Of a DNA stretch of 64,000 nt, positions 1 through 9,315 are shown one piece after another (position 1 is the first letter of the stretch; the number at the start of each line of letters is the position of its first letter). Under the pieces are notes generated by a model. It did no database searches. It worked only from the letters and a program-made list of their open reading frames with translations, and was not told the origin of the DNA. The stretch covers positions 1-64,000 of the forward strand of contig NZ_BSTR01000025.1 of assembly GCF_030269645.1 (NCBI RefSeq), read 5' to 3'. This DNA is from Actinokineospora sp. NBRC 105648 (lineage in GTDB: Bacteria; Actinomycetota; Actinomycetes; Mycobacteriales; Pseudonocardiaceae). The translations under genes and the position numbers were made by a program.

Positions 1-90
1 GGCAGGGTAAGGGCATCCCCACCCACGGCAAGTTTAGCGGCACTCTCCCCCCACACGAAGCGAGTCCACTAGATCGAGCATCCGTAACGG
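1..90 (-). repeat. Partial arm of the nested palindromic element (copy 1)
   Basis: The minus strand reads through the same block found in the two full copies further on: CTAGTGGACTCGCTTCG, then a C/G-rich run, then the conserved CGCTAAACTTGCC core and the GGTGGGGATGCCC segment. Only one arm is in the window and the element runs off the left edge. There is no coding signal. Confidence 0.75.
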
Positions 91-93
91 GAC

Positions 94-360
94 TTGCGTA
101 CCAGCGGGGTCGGCCTCACCGCTGCGGATTGGTGGGGGGACGGGACCCTGTCGAGTGCCAGCGGGGCCAGCCTGCCGCTGCGGTACCAGCGGGGCGGGAA
201 CCTGTGCTTTCCAGCCGAGCTGGGATCTTGTCGCGTTCCAGCGTGGTTGGCCTATCTGCTGCGGCACCAGCGGGGGGATTCTCTTGCGTTCCGGCGGGGC
301 CGGGAACCTGTTGCGTGCCAGCGTGGTCGGGAATTCTCTTGCGTGCCAGCGACAGCAACA
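94..360. repeat. Degenerate ~27-base tandem repeats beside element copy 1
   Basis: Units built around TTGCGTNCCAGCGGGG recur about every 27 to 28 bases, clearest at 280-350 where three follow one another; others are spaced irregularly. The same units, in opposite orientation, flank the other two copies of the palindromic element. They have no unique spacers and no stable reading frame, so they are neither CRISPR nor coding. The stretch 361-407 holds only the tail of the slipin gene's downstream region. Confidence 0.6.
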
Positions 361-407
361 ATAGTCCTAAGTGGACTTTAGATTCGCAGCGAGCGTGGTG
401 GTGGTGG

Positions 408-1232
408 TCACCGGACGGTAGCGGGGTGGCCGTTGGTCTCCTCTACCGGTGGTCGGGCCGCGGTCTGGGTCTCGCCGGTTCCGGTGGCCCGGTCGAAGAA
501 GCGGAGCAGCTCGACCGGGAACGGCATCACCAGGGTGCTGTTCTTATCGGCGGCGACGTCCACGACCGTTTGCAACAAGCGCAGTTGCAGTGCCCCCGGG
601 GTGTCGCCCATCGCCGCCGCGGCCTGGGCGAGCTTGGTCGAGGCCTGGAATTCCCCGTCAGCGGCGATGACTCGGGCGCGGCGTTCCCGTTCGGCCTCGG
701 CCTGTCGGGACATCGAGCGCTTCATGGTCTCCGGTAGTGCGATGTCCTTGACTTCGACGCGCTCGATGCTCAGTCCCCACGGGCCCTCGGTCGGGGCGTC
801 GATGACCGCCTTGAGCTCGGCGTTGACCTGGTCGCGGTCGGACAGCAGCGTGTCCAGGTCCGCGCGGCCGATCACCGAGCGCAGGGAGGTCTGGGCGACC
901 TGGGAGACCGCGGTCGGGTAGTGCTGGACGTTGATGATGGCCTTGACCGGGTCGATCACCCGGTAGTAGACGACCGCGTCCACGGTCAGTGTGACGTTGT
1001 CCCGGGTGATCGCGCCCTGGGCCGGGATGCCCATCACGATCGTCTGCATGGAGACCTTCCGCAGCCGGTCGACCAGCGGGACGATCAGTTGCAGGCCGGG
1101 TTGGCGGATGGTGGGCAGCAGCCTGCCGAAGCGGAAGACGATCCCCTGCTCGTACTGCTGCACCATCCGGACGCCGGAGCCCAGCAGCAGCAGGGCGACC
1201 AAGACGATGGCGGCGATGACGAAGGCGGTCAT
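408..1232 (-). CDS. SPFH/stomatin-like (slipin) membrane protein
   Basis: A 274-residue membrane-anchored scaffold protein of the stomatin/slipin branch of the SPFH (band 7) family. One N-terminal hydrophobic segment (about residues 2-20) is followed by the SPFH core with the family stretch QQYEQGIVFRFGRLL, then a charged helical region (QAEAERERRARVIAADGEFQ) typical of the oligomerisation coiled coil. The ATG at 1232 is preferred over the longer frame because TGAGGAC lies just upstream. It is transcribed divergently from the phosphoketolase operon across about 390 bases. Bacterial slipins are linked to membrane microdomains and membrane stress; the partner here is unknown. The usual neighbouring NfeD protease gene is not visible. 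Confidence 0.9.
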   Translation of the reverse strand: MTAFVIAAIVLVALLLLGSGVRMVQQYEQGIVFRFGRLLPTIRQPGLQLIVPLVDRLRKVSMQTIVMGIPAQGAITRDNVTLTVDAVVYYRVIDPVKAIINVQHYPTAVSQVAQTSLRSVIGRADLDTLLSDRDQVNAELKAVIDAPTEGPWGLSIERVEVKDIALPETMKRSMSRQAEAERERRARVIAADGEFQASTKLAQAAAAMGDTPGALQLRLLQTVVDVAADKNSTLVMPFPVELLRFFDRATGTGETQTAARPPVEETNGHPATVR

Positions 1233-1618
1233 GGTGTCCTCAGCCCGCGGTGCGGGCGGTCGGGTCGTCACGGGGCGCCGGGGGCGGGTACGCCCGGGCG
1301 GAGCCGACGGCGTGTCGGGTGGTCTCGTCCGGTCAGCGACCGATCCGATGACCGAGGGGGCGTCGGCTCGGCGCTCGACGGACTCCCGGTAGCACCCACG
1401 CTACGCCGCCCCGGCAACCCCGCGGCCGGTCCGGGGCGCGCGCGGGCCGCCCGGTGGGCGCGGGCGCGGGGGCGTAGTGTCGGAGGACCGAGTGCACCTC
1501 TTGTGCCCGCGTTTCGCGATCAACCGATGCGACACGACTCGCCTCATTCGACACCCACCACCGTCCCCGGCCCCCGGACGGCACGCCACGAGCGCGATCG
1601 CCGCGAGGAGGCACTGCT
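1233..1618. promoter_or_regulatory. Divergent intergenic region between slipin and phosphoketolase
   Basis: These 386 bases separate two divergent genes and must hold both promoters. A good ribosome binding site (CGAGGAGG) precedes the GTG start of the phosphoketolase. I see no confident operator or riboswitch; the frames crossing it look like shadows. Confidence 0.45.
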
Positions 1619-4000
1619 GTGCTGTCCACCCACGACCACGGACCGGTCCCGGTCATCGACCGCAAGGACCTCGAGCTGCTCGACGCCTACTGGCGCGCGG
1701 CCAACTACCTCTCGGTCGGGCAGATCTACCTGCTGGCCAACCCCCTGCTGCGCGAGCCCCTGCTGGCCGAGCACGTCAAGCCCCGCCTGCTGGGGCACTG
1801 GGGCACCACCCCCGGCCTGAACCTGCTCTACGCGCACCTGAACCGGGTGATCTCCCGGCGCGGGCTGGACGTGCTGTACGTGACCGGTCCCGGCCACGGC
1901 GGCCCCGGGCTGGTGGCCAACGCCTACCTGGAGGGCACCTACAGCGAGGTCTACCCCGACATCACCCAGGACGAGGACGGCCTGCGCAAGCTGTTCCGGC
2001 AGTTCTCCTTCCCCGGCGGTATCCCCAGCCACGTGGCCCCCGAGACACCCGGGTCGATCCACGAGGGCGGCGAGCTCGGCTACGCGCTCGTGCACGCCTT
2101 CGGCGCGGTGTTCGACAACCCCGACCTGGTGGCGCTCTGCGTGGTCGGTGACGGCGAGGCCGAGACCGGCCCGCTGGCGGCGAGCTGGCACTCGAACAAG
2201 TTCCTCAACCCGGTGACCGACGGCGCGGTGCTGCCGGTGCTGCACCTCAACGGCTACAAGATCGCCAACCCGGCGGTGCTGGCCCGGATCCCGGAGCCCG
2301 AGCTGGCCGCGCTGCTGCGCGGCTACGGCTACGAGCCGCACTTCGTCACCGGCGACGACCCGGCCACCGTGCACCGGCTGCTGGCCACGACGCTGGACCG
2401 GGTGTTCGACCGCATCGCCGCGATCCAGGGGGCCGCCCGCACGGGGCTGAGCACCGAGCGCCCGGCGTGGCCGATGGTCGTGTTGCGCACCCCCAAGGGG
2501 TGGACCGGCCCGAAGGAGGTCGACGGCGTCGCGGTCGAGGGGACCTTCCGCGCGCACCAGGTCCCGCTGGCCGCGACCAGGACCAATCCCGAGCACCGCG
2601 CGATGCTGGAGGAGTGGCTGCGCGGCTACCGGCCGGAGGAGCTGTTCGACGACTCCGGCAGGCTGCTCCCCCACCTGCGCGCCCAGGCGCCCGCGGGCAC
2701 CAAGCGGATGAGCGCGAACCCGCACGCCAACGGCGGGCGGCTGCTGCGTGAACTGTCCATGCCGGACTTCCGCGACCACGCGGTGCCGGTCGAGCGCCCG
2801 GCGGTCGAGTCCAGCGAGGCGACCCGGGTGCTGGGCGGGTTCCTGCGCGACGTCGTCGCGGGCAACACCGACCGGTTCCGGATCATGGGCCCGGACGAGA
2901 CCGCGTCGAACCGGCTGGGGTCGGTGTTCGAGCGGACCGACCGGGCCTGGAACGCCGAGACGCTGCCCGGCGACGACCACCTCGCGCGGGACGGCCGGGT
3001 GATGGAGGTGCTCTCCGAGCACCTGTGCCAGGGCTGGCTGGAGGGCTACCTGCTCACCGGCAGGCACGGGCTGTTCAACTGCTACGAGGCGTTCATCCAC
3101 ATCGTCGACTCGATGCTCAACCAGCACGCCAAGTGGCTCAAGACCAGCCGCGGCATCCCCTGGCGGGCGCCGATCGCCTCGCTCAACTACCTGCTGTCCT
3201 CGCACGTCTGGCGCCAGGACCACAACGGCTTCTCCCACCAGGACCCCGGGTTCATCGACCACGTGGTGAACAAGAAATCCGAGATCGTCCGCGTGTACCT
3301 GCCGCCGGACGCCAACACCCTGCTGTCGGTGACCGACCACTGCCTGCGCAGCAAGGACTACGTGAACGTCATCGTCGCGGGCAAGCAACCGGCGCTGACC
3401 TACCTGGACATCGACGCCGCCGTCGCGCACTGCGCGCGCGGGGTGGGCATCTGGCCGTGGGCGGGCAACGGCGGCGGTGAGCCGGACGTCGTGCTCGCCT
3501 GCGCGGGCGACGTCCCGACCCTGGAGGCGGTGGCCGCGGCCGACCTGCTGCGCACGCACCTGCCCGAGCTCCGGGTGCGGGTGGTCAACGTGGTCGACCT
3601 GATGCGCCTGCAATCGGCGTCCGAGCACCCGCACGGGATGTCCGATGTGGACTTCGACGCGGTGTTCACCACCGACAAGCCGGTGGTCTTCGCCTTCCAC
3701 GGCTACCCGTCGCTGATCCACCTGCTGACCTACCGGCGGGCCAACCACCGCAACCTGCACGTGCGCGGGTACAAGGAGGAGGGCACCACGACCACCCCGT
3801 TCGACAACGTGATGCTCAACGACCTGGACCGCTTCCACCTGGTGATGGACGTGATCGACCGGGTGCCCACCCTGCGGGAGAACGCGGCCGAGCTGCGCCA
3901 GCGGATGGCCGACAACCGCGCGGCGGCGCGCCGGTACACCCGGGAGCACGGCGAGGACGACCCGGCGATCGCCGGGTGGACCCTGCGGGCTGGGGGCTGA
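1619..4000 (+). CDS. xfp: Xylulose-5-phosphate/fructose-6-phosphate phosphoketolase
   Basis: A cytoplasmic thiamine-diphosphate enzyme of 793 residues, the usual family length. It cleaves xylulose 5-phosphate (and often fructose 6-phosphate) with phosphate to acetyl phosphate and glyceraldehyde 3-phosphate (erythrose 4-phosphate from F6P). Family motifs are visible: [22 protein letters not shown], the ThDP-binding [11 protein letters not shown] and HLNGYKI, and a transketolase-like middle with FNCYEAF and [12 protein letters not shown]. The GTG start has the ribosome binding site GAGGAGG. Acetate kinase follows two bases after the stop, which gives a direct route from acetyl phosphate to ATP and acetate. 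It heads a four-gene operon. Confidence 0.97.
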   Translation: MLSTHDHGPVPVIDRKDLELLDAYWRAANYLSVGQIYLLANPLLREPLLAEHVKPRLLGHWGTTPGLNLLYAHLNRVISRRGLDVLYVTGPGHGGPGLVANAYLEGTYSEVYPDITQDEDGLRKLFRQFSFPGGIPSHVAPETPGSIHEGGELGYALVHAFGAVFDNPDLVALCVVGDGEAETGPLAASWHSNKFLNPVTDGAVLPVLHLNGYKIANPAVLARIPEPELAALLRGYGYEPHFVTGDDPATVHRLLATTLDRVFDRIAAIQGAARTGLSTERPAWPMVVLRTPKGWTGPKEVDGVAVEGTFRAHQVPLAATRTNPEHRAMLEEWLRGYRPEELFDDSGRLLPHLRAQAPAGTKRMSANPHANGGRLLRELSMPDFRDHAVPVERPAVESSEATRVLGGFLRDVVAGNTDRFRIMGPDETASNRLGSVFERTDRAWNAETLPGDDHLARDGRVMEVLSEHLCQGWLEGYLLTGRHGLFNCYEAFIHIVDSMLNQHAKWLKTSRGIPWRAPIASLNYLLSSHVWRQDHNGFSHQDPGFIDHVVNKKSEIVRVYLPPDANTLLSVTDHCLRSKDYVNVIVAGKQPALTYLDIDAAVAHCARGVGIWPWAGNGGGEPDVVLACAGDVPTLEAVAAADLLRTHLPELRVRVVNVVDLMRLQSASEHPHGMSDVDFDAVFTTDKPVVFAFHGYPSLIHLLTYRRANHRNLHVRGYKEEGTTTTPFDNVMLNDLDRFHLVMDVIDRVPTLRENAAELRQRMADNRAAARRYTREHGEDDPAIAGWTLRAGG

Positions 4001-4002
4001 CC

Positions 4003-5088
4003 GTGCGGGTGCTCGTGGTCAACGCCGGTTCGTCGAGCCTGAAGCTGCGCCTGCTCGACCACGACGACGCGGTGCTGCGCGCGGCCGAGCCGACCAGCCC
4101 GGCCGGTCTCGCCTGCGCGCTGCGCGGCTGGGAGCGGCCGGACGTCGTCGGGCACCGGATCGTGCACGGGGGCACCGAGTACACCGGCCCGGTGCGCGTT
4201 GACGACGAGGTCCGCGCGAGGTTGGAAGAGCTGACCGATCTCGCGCCGCTGCACCAACCCGCCGCGCTGACCGCGCTCGACGAGGTGACAACGCTGTTGC
4301 CGGGCGTGCCCGCGGTCGCGTGCTTCGACACCGCGTTCCACGCCGGTATGCCCGCCGCCGCCGCGACCTACGCGGTGCCGGCAGAGTGGCGCGAGCGCTA
4401 CGCGATCCGGCGCTACGGGTTCCACGGCCTGTCCCACGCCTACTGCTCCCAGCGAGCCGCCCGGATGCTGGACCGGCCGCGGGCCGGGCTCCGCGTGGTG
4501 ACCTGCCACCTGGGCGCGGGCGCGTCCCTGGCGGCCGTGCTCGACGGTCGGGGTGTCGACACGACAATGGGTTTCACCCCGTTGGAGGGCCTGGTCATGG
4601 CGACCCGATCCGGCACCGTCGATCCGGGGCTCGTGCTGTGGTTGCAGGAGCACGGCGGCCTCTCGGCGCACGAGGTGGCAACGGCCCTGGAACACCGGTC
4701 CGGGCTCGTCGCGCTGGCGGGTAGCGCGGACCTGCGGGAGGTCGAGGCGGCCGCCGGCCGCGGCGCGCCAGACGCATTGCTGGCGTTGGCGGTCTACACC
4801 CACCGACTGGTCGCCGGGATCGCCTCGATGGCGGCGGCGATCGGCGGCTTGGACGTGCTCGCGTTCACCGGCGGGGTCGGCGAGAACTCCGCGACCGTAC
4901 GCGCTCGCGCGACAGACCGGCTCGCTTTCCTCGGTGTGGCAATAGATCCGGCGGGTAACCGGTCCGCGTCGGGCGACACCGACATCAGCGCGCCGGGGGC
5001 CGCCGTGCGCACGGTGGTGGTCGCCGCCCGCGAGGACTTGCAGATCGCCCACGAGACCAGGCTCCTGTCCGAGCGTGCGCCCCGATGA
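4003..5088 (+). CDS. ackA: Acetate kinase
   Basis: Converts acetyl phosphate and ADP to acetate and ATP, the step after phosphoketolase. Motifs of the ASKHA acetate kinases are present: the N-terminal phosphate loop VNAGSSSLK, GHRIVHGG, the general-acid region CFDTAFH, YGFHGLSH, CHLGAGASLAA, the long TMGFTPLEGLVMATRSG block and FTGGVGENS. At 361 residues it is somewhat shorter than the usual ~400. The GTG at 4003, two bases after the phosphoketolase stop, puts the conserved VLVVNAGSS at the N-terminus; a GTG nine codons upstream would overlap xfp. The last bases overlap the next gene as ATGA, suggesting coupled translation. Confidence 0.96.
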   Translation: MRVLVVNAGSSSLKLRLLDHDDAVLRAAEPTSPAGLACALRGWERPDVVGHRIVHGGTEYTGPVRVDDEVRARLEELTDLAPLHQPAALTALDEVTTLLPGVPAVACFDTAFHAGMPAAAATYAVPAEWRERYAIRRYGFHGLSHAYCSQRAARMLDRPRAGLRVVTCHLGAGASLAAVLDGRGVDTTMGFTPLEGLVMATRSGTVDPGLVLWLQEHGGLSAHEVATALEHRSGLVALAGSADLREVEAAAGRGAPDALLALAVYTHRLVAGIASMAAAIGGLDVLAFTGGVGENSATVRARATDRLAFLGVAIDPAGNRSASGDTDISAPGAAVRTVVVAAREDLQIAHETRLLSERAPR

Positions 5089-7718
5089 CCGCCACCAGGG
5101 TCGACACCACCCGGGCGGGAGCGCCCGACGACATCGTGACGGCCGCGTCCCGCCCCGCCGCCGACGTGCTCGCCGAACTCGGCGTCATCGCCGAGCTCGG
5201 CCGCACGGCCGAGGAGGTACTGCGCGGGCAGGCGAAGTGGGGCCCGAACGCGGTGTCGTCGCACCGCGCCCGGCTGCTCCCCGTGCTGTGGCACCAACTC
5301 CGCTCTCCGCTGCTCGGCCTGCTGTTGGCCGCGGCAGTGGCCTCGGCCCTGTTCGGCCAGCGCGGCGACGCGATTATCATCGCCGCGATCGTGCTCGTCT
5401 CGGTGGGGCTGGGCTGCGCCAACGAGTACCGCGCCGAGCGGGCCGCCGAGGCCCTGCACTCCCGGATCCGGCACGGCAGCGGCGTGCTCCGGGACGGTGT
5501 CCGGTCCACTGTGGACGTCACCGGCCTGGTGCCCGGCGACGTGGTGGAGCTGCGGCTGGGCGATGTCGTCCCGGCCGACCTGCGGCTGCTCTCGGTCACC
5601 GGCCTGGAGTGCGACGAGTCCGTGCTGACCGGCGAGTCCCTGCCGGTCGACAAGTCCACCGGCCCGGTACCGCCCGGCACGCCGCTGGCCGACCTGTCCG
5701 GGGCGGCGCTGATGGGCACCGTGGTCCGGGCGGGCTCGGGGGTCGGCGTCGTGGTCGCCACCGGCGCCCGCACCCGGTTCGGCTCGATCGCCGCCGGGCT
5801 GGACACCCACCCGCTCGACACCGAGTTCCAGGTCGGGCTGCGCAAGTTCTCGCTGCTGCTGGTCTACGTCGGGGGCGCGCTCACCACGGCGATCTTCCTG
5901 GCGAACATCCTGCTGGACAAGCCGATCCTGGACGCGCTGCTGTTCTCGCTGGCGATCGCGGTCGGCATCACCCCGCAGCTGCTGCCCGCGGTGGTCTCCA
6001 CCAGCCTCGCCGCCGGGTCGCGCCGGATGAGCCGCCGCCGGGTGCTGGTCAAGCGGCTGGTGTGCATCGAGGACCTGGGCAACGTCGACGTGCTGTTCAC
6101 CGACAAGACCGGGACCCTCACCGAGGGCCGGGTCCAGTACGTGCGCGCGGTCCCCGGCGCTAGCGACACATCTGCGGAAGTCCTGCGGTGGGGCCTGTCG
6201 TGCACCGAGGCGGCGGCGCGAACAGGCGGCGGGAGTCCGCTGGACCAAGCCCTGTGGGCAGCACCCGCCGCGGCCGGGCTGCCGACCACCACGCCGGTGG
6301 CCACCCTGCCGTTCGACCACGACCGCCGGATGGTCTCCGTGCTCACCCGCGACGCCGCGGGCGCCTCGACCATGGTCACCAAGGGCGCGCCGGAGACCGT
6401 GCTGGAGCGCTGCGTGGCCGTGCCCGCCAAGGCGCGCGACGCCCTCGCGGCGGAGTTCGCAGCCGGGAACCGGGTGGTCGCGGTGGCGGTGCGGCCGATG
6501 GGCGACCGCACGGCGCTGACTCCGGAGGACGAGCGGGGCCTGCGGTTGAGCGGGTTCCTGGTCTTCCTCGACCCGCCGAAGCGGGACGCCGCCGCGGCGC
6601 TGCGCAGGCTGGCCGACCTCGGCATCGCGGTGAAGGTCGTCACCGGCGACAACGCCGCCGTCGCCGTCAAGGTCTGCCGCGACCTCGGGCTGGCCGGGGG
6701 CGGCGCGCTCACCGGCGCCGACATCGACGCCCTCGACGACGACGCGCTCGCCGCCGCGATCCCCGAGACCACGGTCTTCGCCCGGGTGGGCCCCGAGCAC
6801 AAGGCCCGGATCGTGCGGGTCCGGCGGCGCGGCGCGACCGGGGTGGCGTTCCTCGGCGACGGGGTCAACGACGCGCTCGCCCTGCACGCCGCCGACGTGG
6901 GCGTCTCGGTCGACTCGGCCACCGACGTGGCCAAGGACGCCGCCGACGTGATCCTGCTCGACAAGGACCTCGGCGTGCTGGCCGACGGTGTCGTGGAGGG
7001 CAGGCGGATCTTCGCCAACACCATCAAGTACGTGCTGATGGGCACCTCCAGCAACTTCGGCAACATGGCCTCGGCCGCGGTGGCGTCGCTGTTCCTGCCG
7101 TTCCTGCCGATGCTGCCCTCGCAGATCCTGCTCAACAACCTGCTCTACGACACCAGCCAGCTCGCCATCCCCACCGACCACGTCGACGAGGAGCAGCTGC
7201 GCCGACCGTCGCACTGGGACATCGCGTTCATCCGCCGGTTCATGCTGCGCTTCGGCCCGCTCAGCTCGGTGTTCGACCTCGCCACCTTCGGGCTGCTGCT
7301 GTGGGTGCTGCACGCCGGGCCCGAGGAGTTCCACACCGGCTGGTTCGTCGAGTCGCTGGCCACCCAGACCCTGGTGATCTTCGCGATCCGCACCAGGACC
7401 GTCCCGTTCTTCCGCAGCCACCCCAGTCTCCCACTGGCCCTCTCGGCGGTCGGCGTGGCCGTCATCGGCGCGGTCCTGCCCGCGACCCCGATCGCGCACG
7501 CCCTGGGCTTCCGACCGCTGCCACCCGCGTTCTACGCGTTGCTGGCGGGCATGGTGGTGGGCTACCTGGTGCTGATCGAGATCGGCAAGCGCTACTTCTA
7601 CCGCGCGCAACCGGTTCCGCCACCGGCAGTGCCCCCGGCGTCGCGTGGGCTCCGGCGCCGCGCCCGGCGGTTCAGCACGGCCACCCCCACGCCACGACGA
7701 ACAGGAGTTCCCCGATGA
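5085..7718 (+). CDS. mgtA: Magnesium-translocating P-type ATPase (MgtA-like)
   Basis: An 877-residue P3B-type cation pump of the cytoplasmic membrane, predicted to import Mg2+ with ATP hydrolysis. Seen in order: an N-terminal cytosolic segment with the WGPNAV start of the cation-ATPase N-domain, paired membrane helices, the actuator motif TGES (about residue 182), the phosphorylation site DKTGTLTEG (about residue 340), MVTKGAPE in the nucleotide-binding domain, LGDGVNDALAL (about residue 590), and a C-terminal membrane block with NNLLYDTSQ, the MgtA-type membrane motif. ATGA overlap with ackA at the start and with the stress-protein gene at the end. Its presence in a phosphoketolase operon is unusual; Mg supply for ThDP and ATP enzymes is a possible link (inference). 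Confidence 0.93.
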   Translation: MTATRVDTTRAGAPDDIVTAASRPAADVLAELGVIAELGRTAEEVLRGQAKWGPNAVSSHRARLLPVLWHQLRSPLLGLLLAAAVASALFGQRGDAIIIAAIVLVSVGLGCANEYRAERAAEALHSRIRHGSGVLRDGVRSTVDVTGLVPGDVVELRLGDVVPADLRLLSVTGLECDESVLTGESLPVDKSTGPVPPGTPLADLSGAALMGTVVRAGSGVGVVVATGARTRFGSIAAGLDTHPLDTEFQVGLRKFSLLLVYVGGALTTAIFLANILLDKPILDALLFSLAIAVGITPQLLPAVVSTSLAAGSRRMSRRRVLVKRLVCIEDLGNVDVLFTDKTGTLTEGRVQYVRAVPGASDTSAEVLRWGLSCTEAAARTGGGSPLDQALWAAPAAAGLPTTTPVATLPFDHDRRMVSVLTRDAAGASTMVTKGAPETVLERCVAVPAKARDALAAEFAAGNRVVAVAVRPMGDRTALTPEDERGLRLSGFLVFLDPPKRDAAAALRRLADLGIAVKVVTGDNAAVAVKVCRDLGLAGGGALTGADIDALDDDALAAAIPETTVFARVGPEHKARIVRVRRRGATGVAFLGDGVNDALALHAADVGVSVDSATDVAKDAADVILLDKDLGVLADGVVEGRRIFANTIKYVLMGTSSNFGNMASAAVASLFLPFLPMLPSQILLNNLLYDTSQLAIPTDHVDEEQLRRPSHWDIAFIRRFMLRFGPLSSVFDLATFGLLLWVLHAGPEEFHTGWFVESLATQTLVIFAIRTRTVPFFRSHPSLPLALSAVGVAVIGAVLPATPIAHALGFRPLPPAFYALLAGMVVGYLVLIEIGKRYFYRAQPVPPPAVPPASRGLRRRARRFSTATPTPRRTGVPR

Positions 7719-8617
7719 AGGACACCATGTCGCGCCCACCAGTGGTCGCCGGTGTGGACGGATCGGTCTCGGCGCACCACGCCGCCCTGTGGGCCGCGAC
7801 CGAAGCCGCCCACAGGCAGGTACCGCTGCGCCTGCTGCACGCGGTGGACATCGCCGCGTACGCCCACGCGGGCGGGTTCGGCGCCCCGCACGGCTTCTTC
7901 GAAGCGGTCGAGGCCGATGGCCAACGCATGCTGGGCGCACTGCGCGAGGAGTTGCTGGCGGTGCACCCGACCCTTCAGATCGACACCGAACTGCTGGCCG
8001 CGGACGCGGTTCCCGCACTGGTGTCGGAGTCCGCCAAGGCGGGCCTGGTCGTGCTCGGTTCCCGCGGCCTGGGCGGCTTCAGCGGCATCCTGGTCGGTTC
8101 CACGGCCGTCGCCCTCACCGCCCAGGGCCAGTGCCCGGTGGCGGTGATCCGCGGCCGCACCGCCGACGAGGCCCCACCGACCGATGGCCCGGTGGTCGTG
8201 GGCGTCGACGGCACCCCCACCAGCGAGCCCGCCCTGGCGACGGCCTTCGAGCACGCCTCCACGCACGACGCCGAACTGGTCGCCGTGCACGCGTGGACCG
8301 ACTTCGAGACGGTCACCGCCCACACCTACGCCAACCAGTTCGACGTCGACTGGGACGCGATGGAGAACAGCGAACGCGAGGTGCTCGCCGAACGCCTGGC
8401 GGGCTGGCAGGAGAAGTACCCGGACGTGACGGTGAATCGTGTCGTCAGCCGGGACAGGCCGGTGCGGGCTCTGTTGGCCGGCGCCGAGGACGCCCGGCTC
8501 CTGGTGGTCGGCAGCCGGGGCCACGGCGGTTTCACCGGCATGCTGCACGGCTCGACCAGCCAGGCGCTGATCTACCACGCGCCGTGCCCGCTGCTGGTGG
8601 TCCACTCCGCCCGCTGA
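7715..8617 (+). CDS. Tandem-domain universal stress protein
   Basis: A cytoplasmic protein of 300 residues with two UspA domains. Domain 1 opens with VVAGVDGSVSA and ends in the ATP-binding type motif GSRGLGGFSGILVGST; domain 2 opens with VVVGVDGTPTS and carries GSRGHGGFTGMLHGST. Both therefore look competent for ATP binding (G2xG9xG[S/T] pattern). The ATG at 7715 has CAGGAG upstream and overlaps the mgtA stop as ATGA. A longer frame reaching back into mgtA is a shadow. As the last gene of the phosphoketolase operon it points to a stress, low-oxygen or stationary-phase role. Tandem USPs beside P-type ATPases are known in mycobacterial dormancy regulons. Confidence 0.95.
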   Translation: MKDTMSRPPVVAGVDGSVSAHHAALWAATEAAHRQVPLRLLHAVDIAAYAHAGGFGAPHGFFEAVEADGQRMLGALREELLAVHPTLQIDTELLAADAVPALVSESAKAGLVVLGSRGLGGFSGILVGSTAVALTAQGQCPVAVIRGRTADEAPPTDGPVVVGVDGTPTSEPALATAFEHASTHDAELVAVHAWTDFETVTAHTYANQFDVDWDAMENSEREVLAERLAGWQEKYPDVTVNRVVSRDRPVRALLAGAEDARLLVVGSRGHGGFTGMLHGSTSQALIYHAPCPLLVVHSAR

Positions 8618-8689
8618 CCCCGGGGCCAAACTGTACAAACAGGACTCATCCAGGCCGGCACCAACGAGTTCTCGCACTCTCTGAGCCCA

Positions 8690-8722
8690 TGCCCGCTGGT
8701 ACGCAACACCCGCTACGCCAGT
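8690..8722. repeat. Short ~27-base repeat units left of element copy 2
   Basis: CCCGCTGGTACGCAACACCCGC matches the units left of copy 3 (28120-28262) and, on the opposite strand, the units right of copy 1. The stretch 8618-8689 before it holds no recognisable gene or terminator. Confidence 0.5.
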
Positions 8723-8723
8723 G

Positions 8724-9105
8724 CTTGATTGGGTGGACTGCCTTCGTGTGGGGGGAGGCGACCGCTAAACTTGCCTCAGTGGTGGGGATGCCCTTCTCCC
8801 CACGCTTTTTCCCCACGCGGTCGCCTAGGGGCCCCACGCGAAGACAGTCCAGCCAATCGAGCCTCCGCTTTACTCGGGCAGCTCGTGGGGTGTGCCGCAC
8901 GCCGACCTACGGTCGACCGTCTTCGGCGGCTCATCGTGGGGGCTGCCCGAGGAAAAGCTGGGGGCTCGATCTAGTGAACTCACTTCGCGCGGGGCCCCTA
9001 GAGCACCGCGGTGGCGAAAAAAGGGCGGGTGAAGGACATCCCCACCACACGGCAAGTTTAGCGGCACTCCTCCCCCACACGAAGCGAGTCCACTAGATCG
9101 AGCAT
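8724..9105. repeat. Nested palindromic element, copy 2 (complete)
   Basis: Two arms of about 138 bases (8727-8862 on plus, 8963-9102 on minus) form a large inverted repeat around a ~100-base centre. Each arm can itself fold: 8734-8746 pairs with 8839-8851 and GGCGACCGC (8757-8765) pairs with GCGGTCGCC (8817-8825), enclosing the conserved core CGCTAAACTTGCC (8763-8775). The centre starts with a perfect 10-base pairing, 8873-8882 with 8942-8951. There is no transposase or coding frame. It could be a MITE-like element or a structured RNA. Confidence 0.8.
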
Positions 9106-9240
9106 CCGTAGCGGGACTTGCTTTCCAGCGGGTCGGCCTCATCGCTGCGGATTGATGGGGGCGGGAACCTGTTGTGTTCTGGCGGGGTCGGGGTTCTCTT
9201 GCTACCAGCGGGGTTGGCGCGCTCTCCGCTGCTGATGGTT
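9106..9240. repeat. Degenerate ~27-base repeats right of element copy 2
   Basis: Units such as ACTTGCTTTCCAGCGGGTC and TTGCTACCAGCGGGGTTGG repeat in the same orientation and spacing as beside copy 1. No gene is seen from here to the end of the propeller gene at 9316. Confidence 0.5.
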
Positions 9241-9315
9241 CACACCGCTCCCGACCATTTTTGTCCACTTAGGACTAGCCCCAGTCGGACCTGATGCTCT
9301 TAGTTCGCAATCGTG

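Noticed and set aside
94-737. Plus-strand frames across the left repeats
   Set aside because: They arise from the repeat units (PAGTQ/RTSG-like periodic translations) and overlap the slipin gene.
1544-3949. Long minus-strand frame opposite the phosphoketolase
   Set aside because: It mirrors the third-position bias of xfp and shows no protein-like motifs.
4794-8018. Long minus-strand frame opposite ackA, mgtA and the stress-protein gene
   Set aside because: Antisense shadow with Arg/Gly/His-rich low complexity crossing three well-supported genes.
8724-9105. Insertion sequence
   Set aside because: There are inverted repeats but no transposase frame in any copy; treated as a non-autonomous or structural element.
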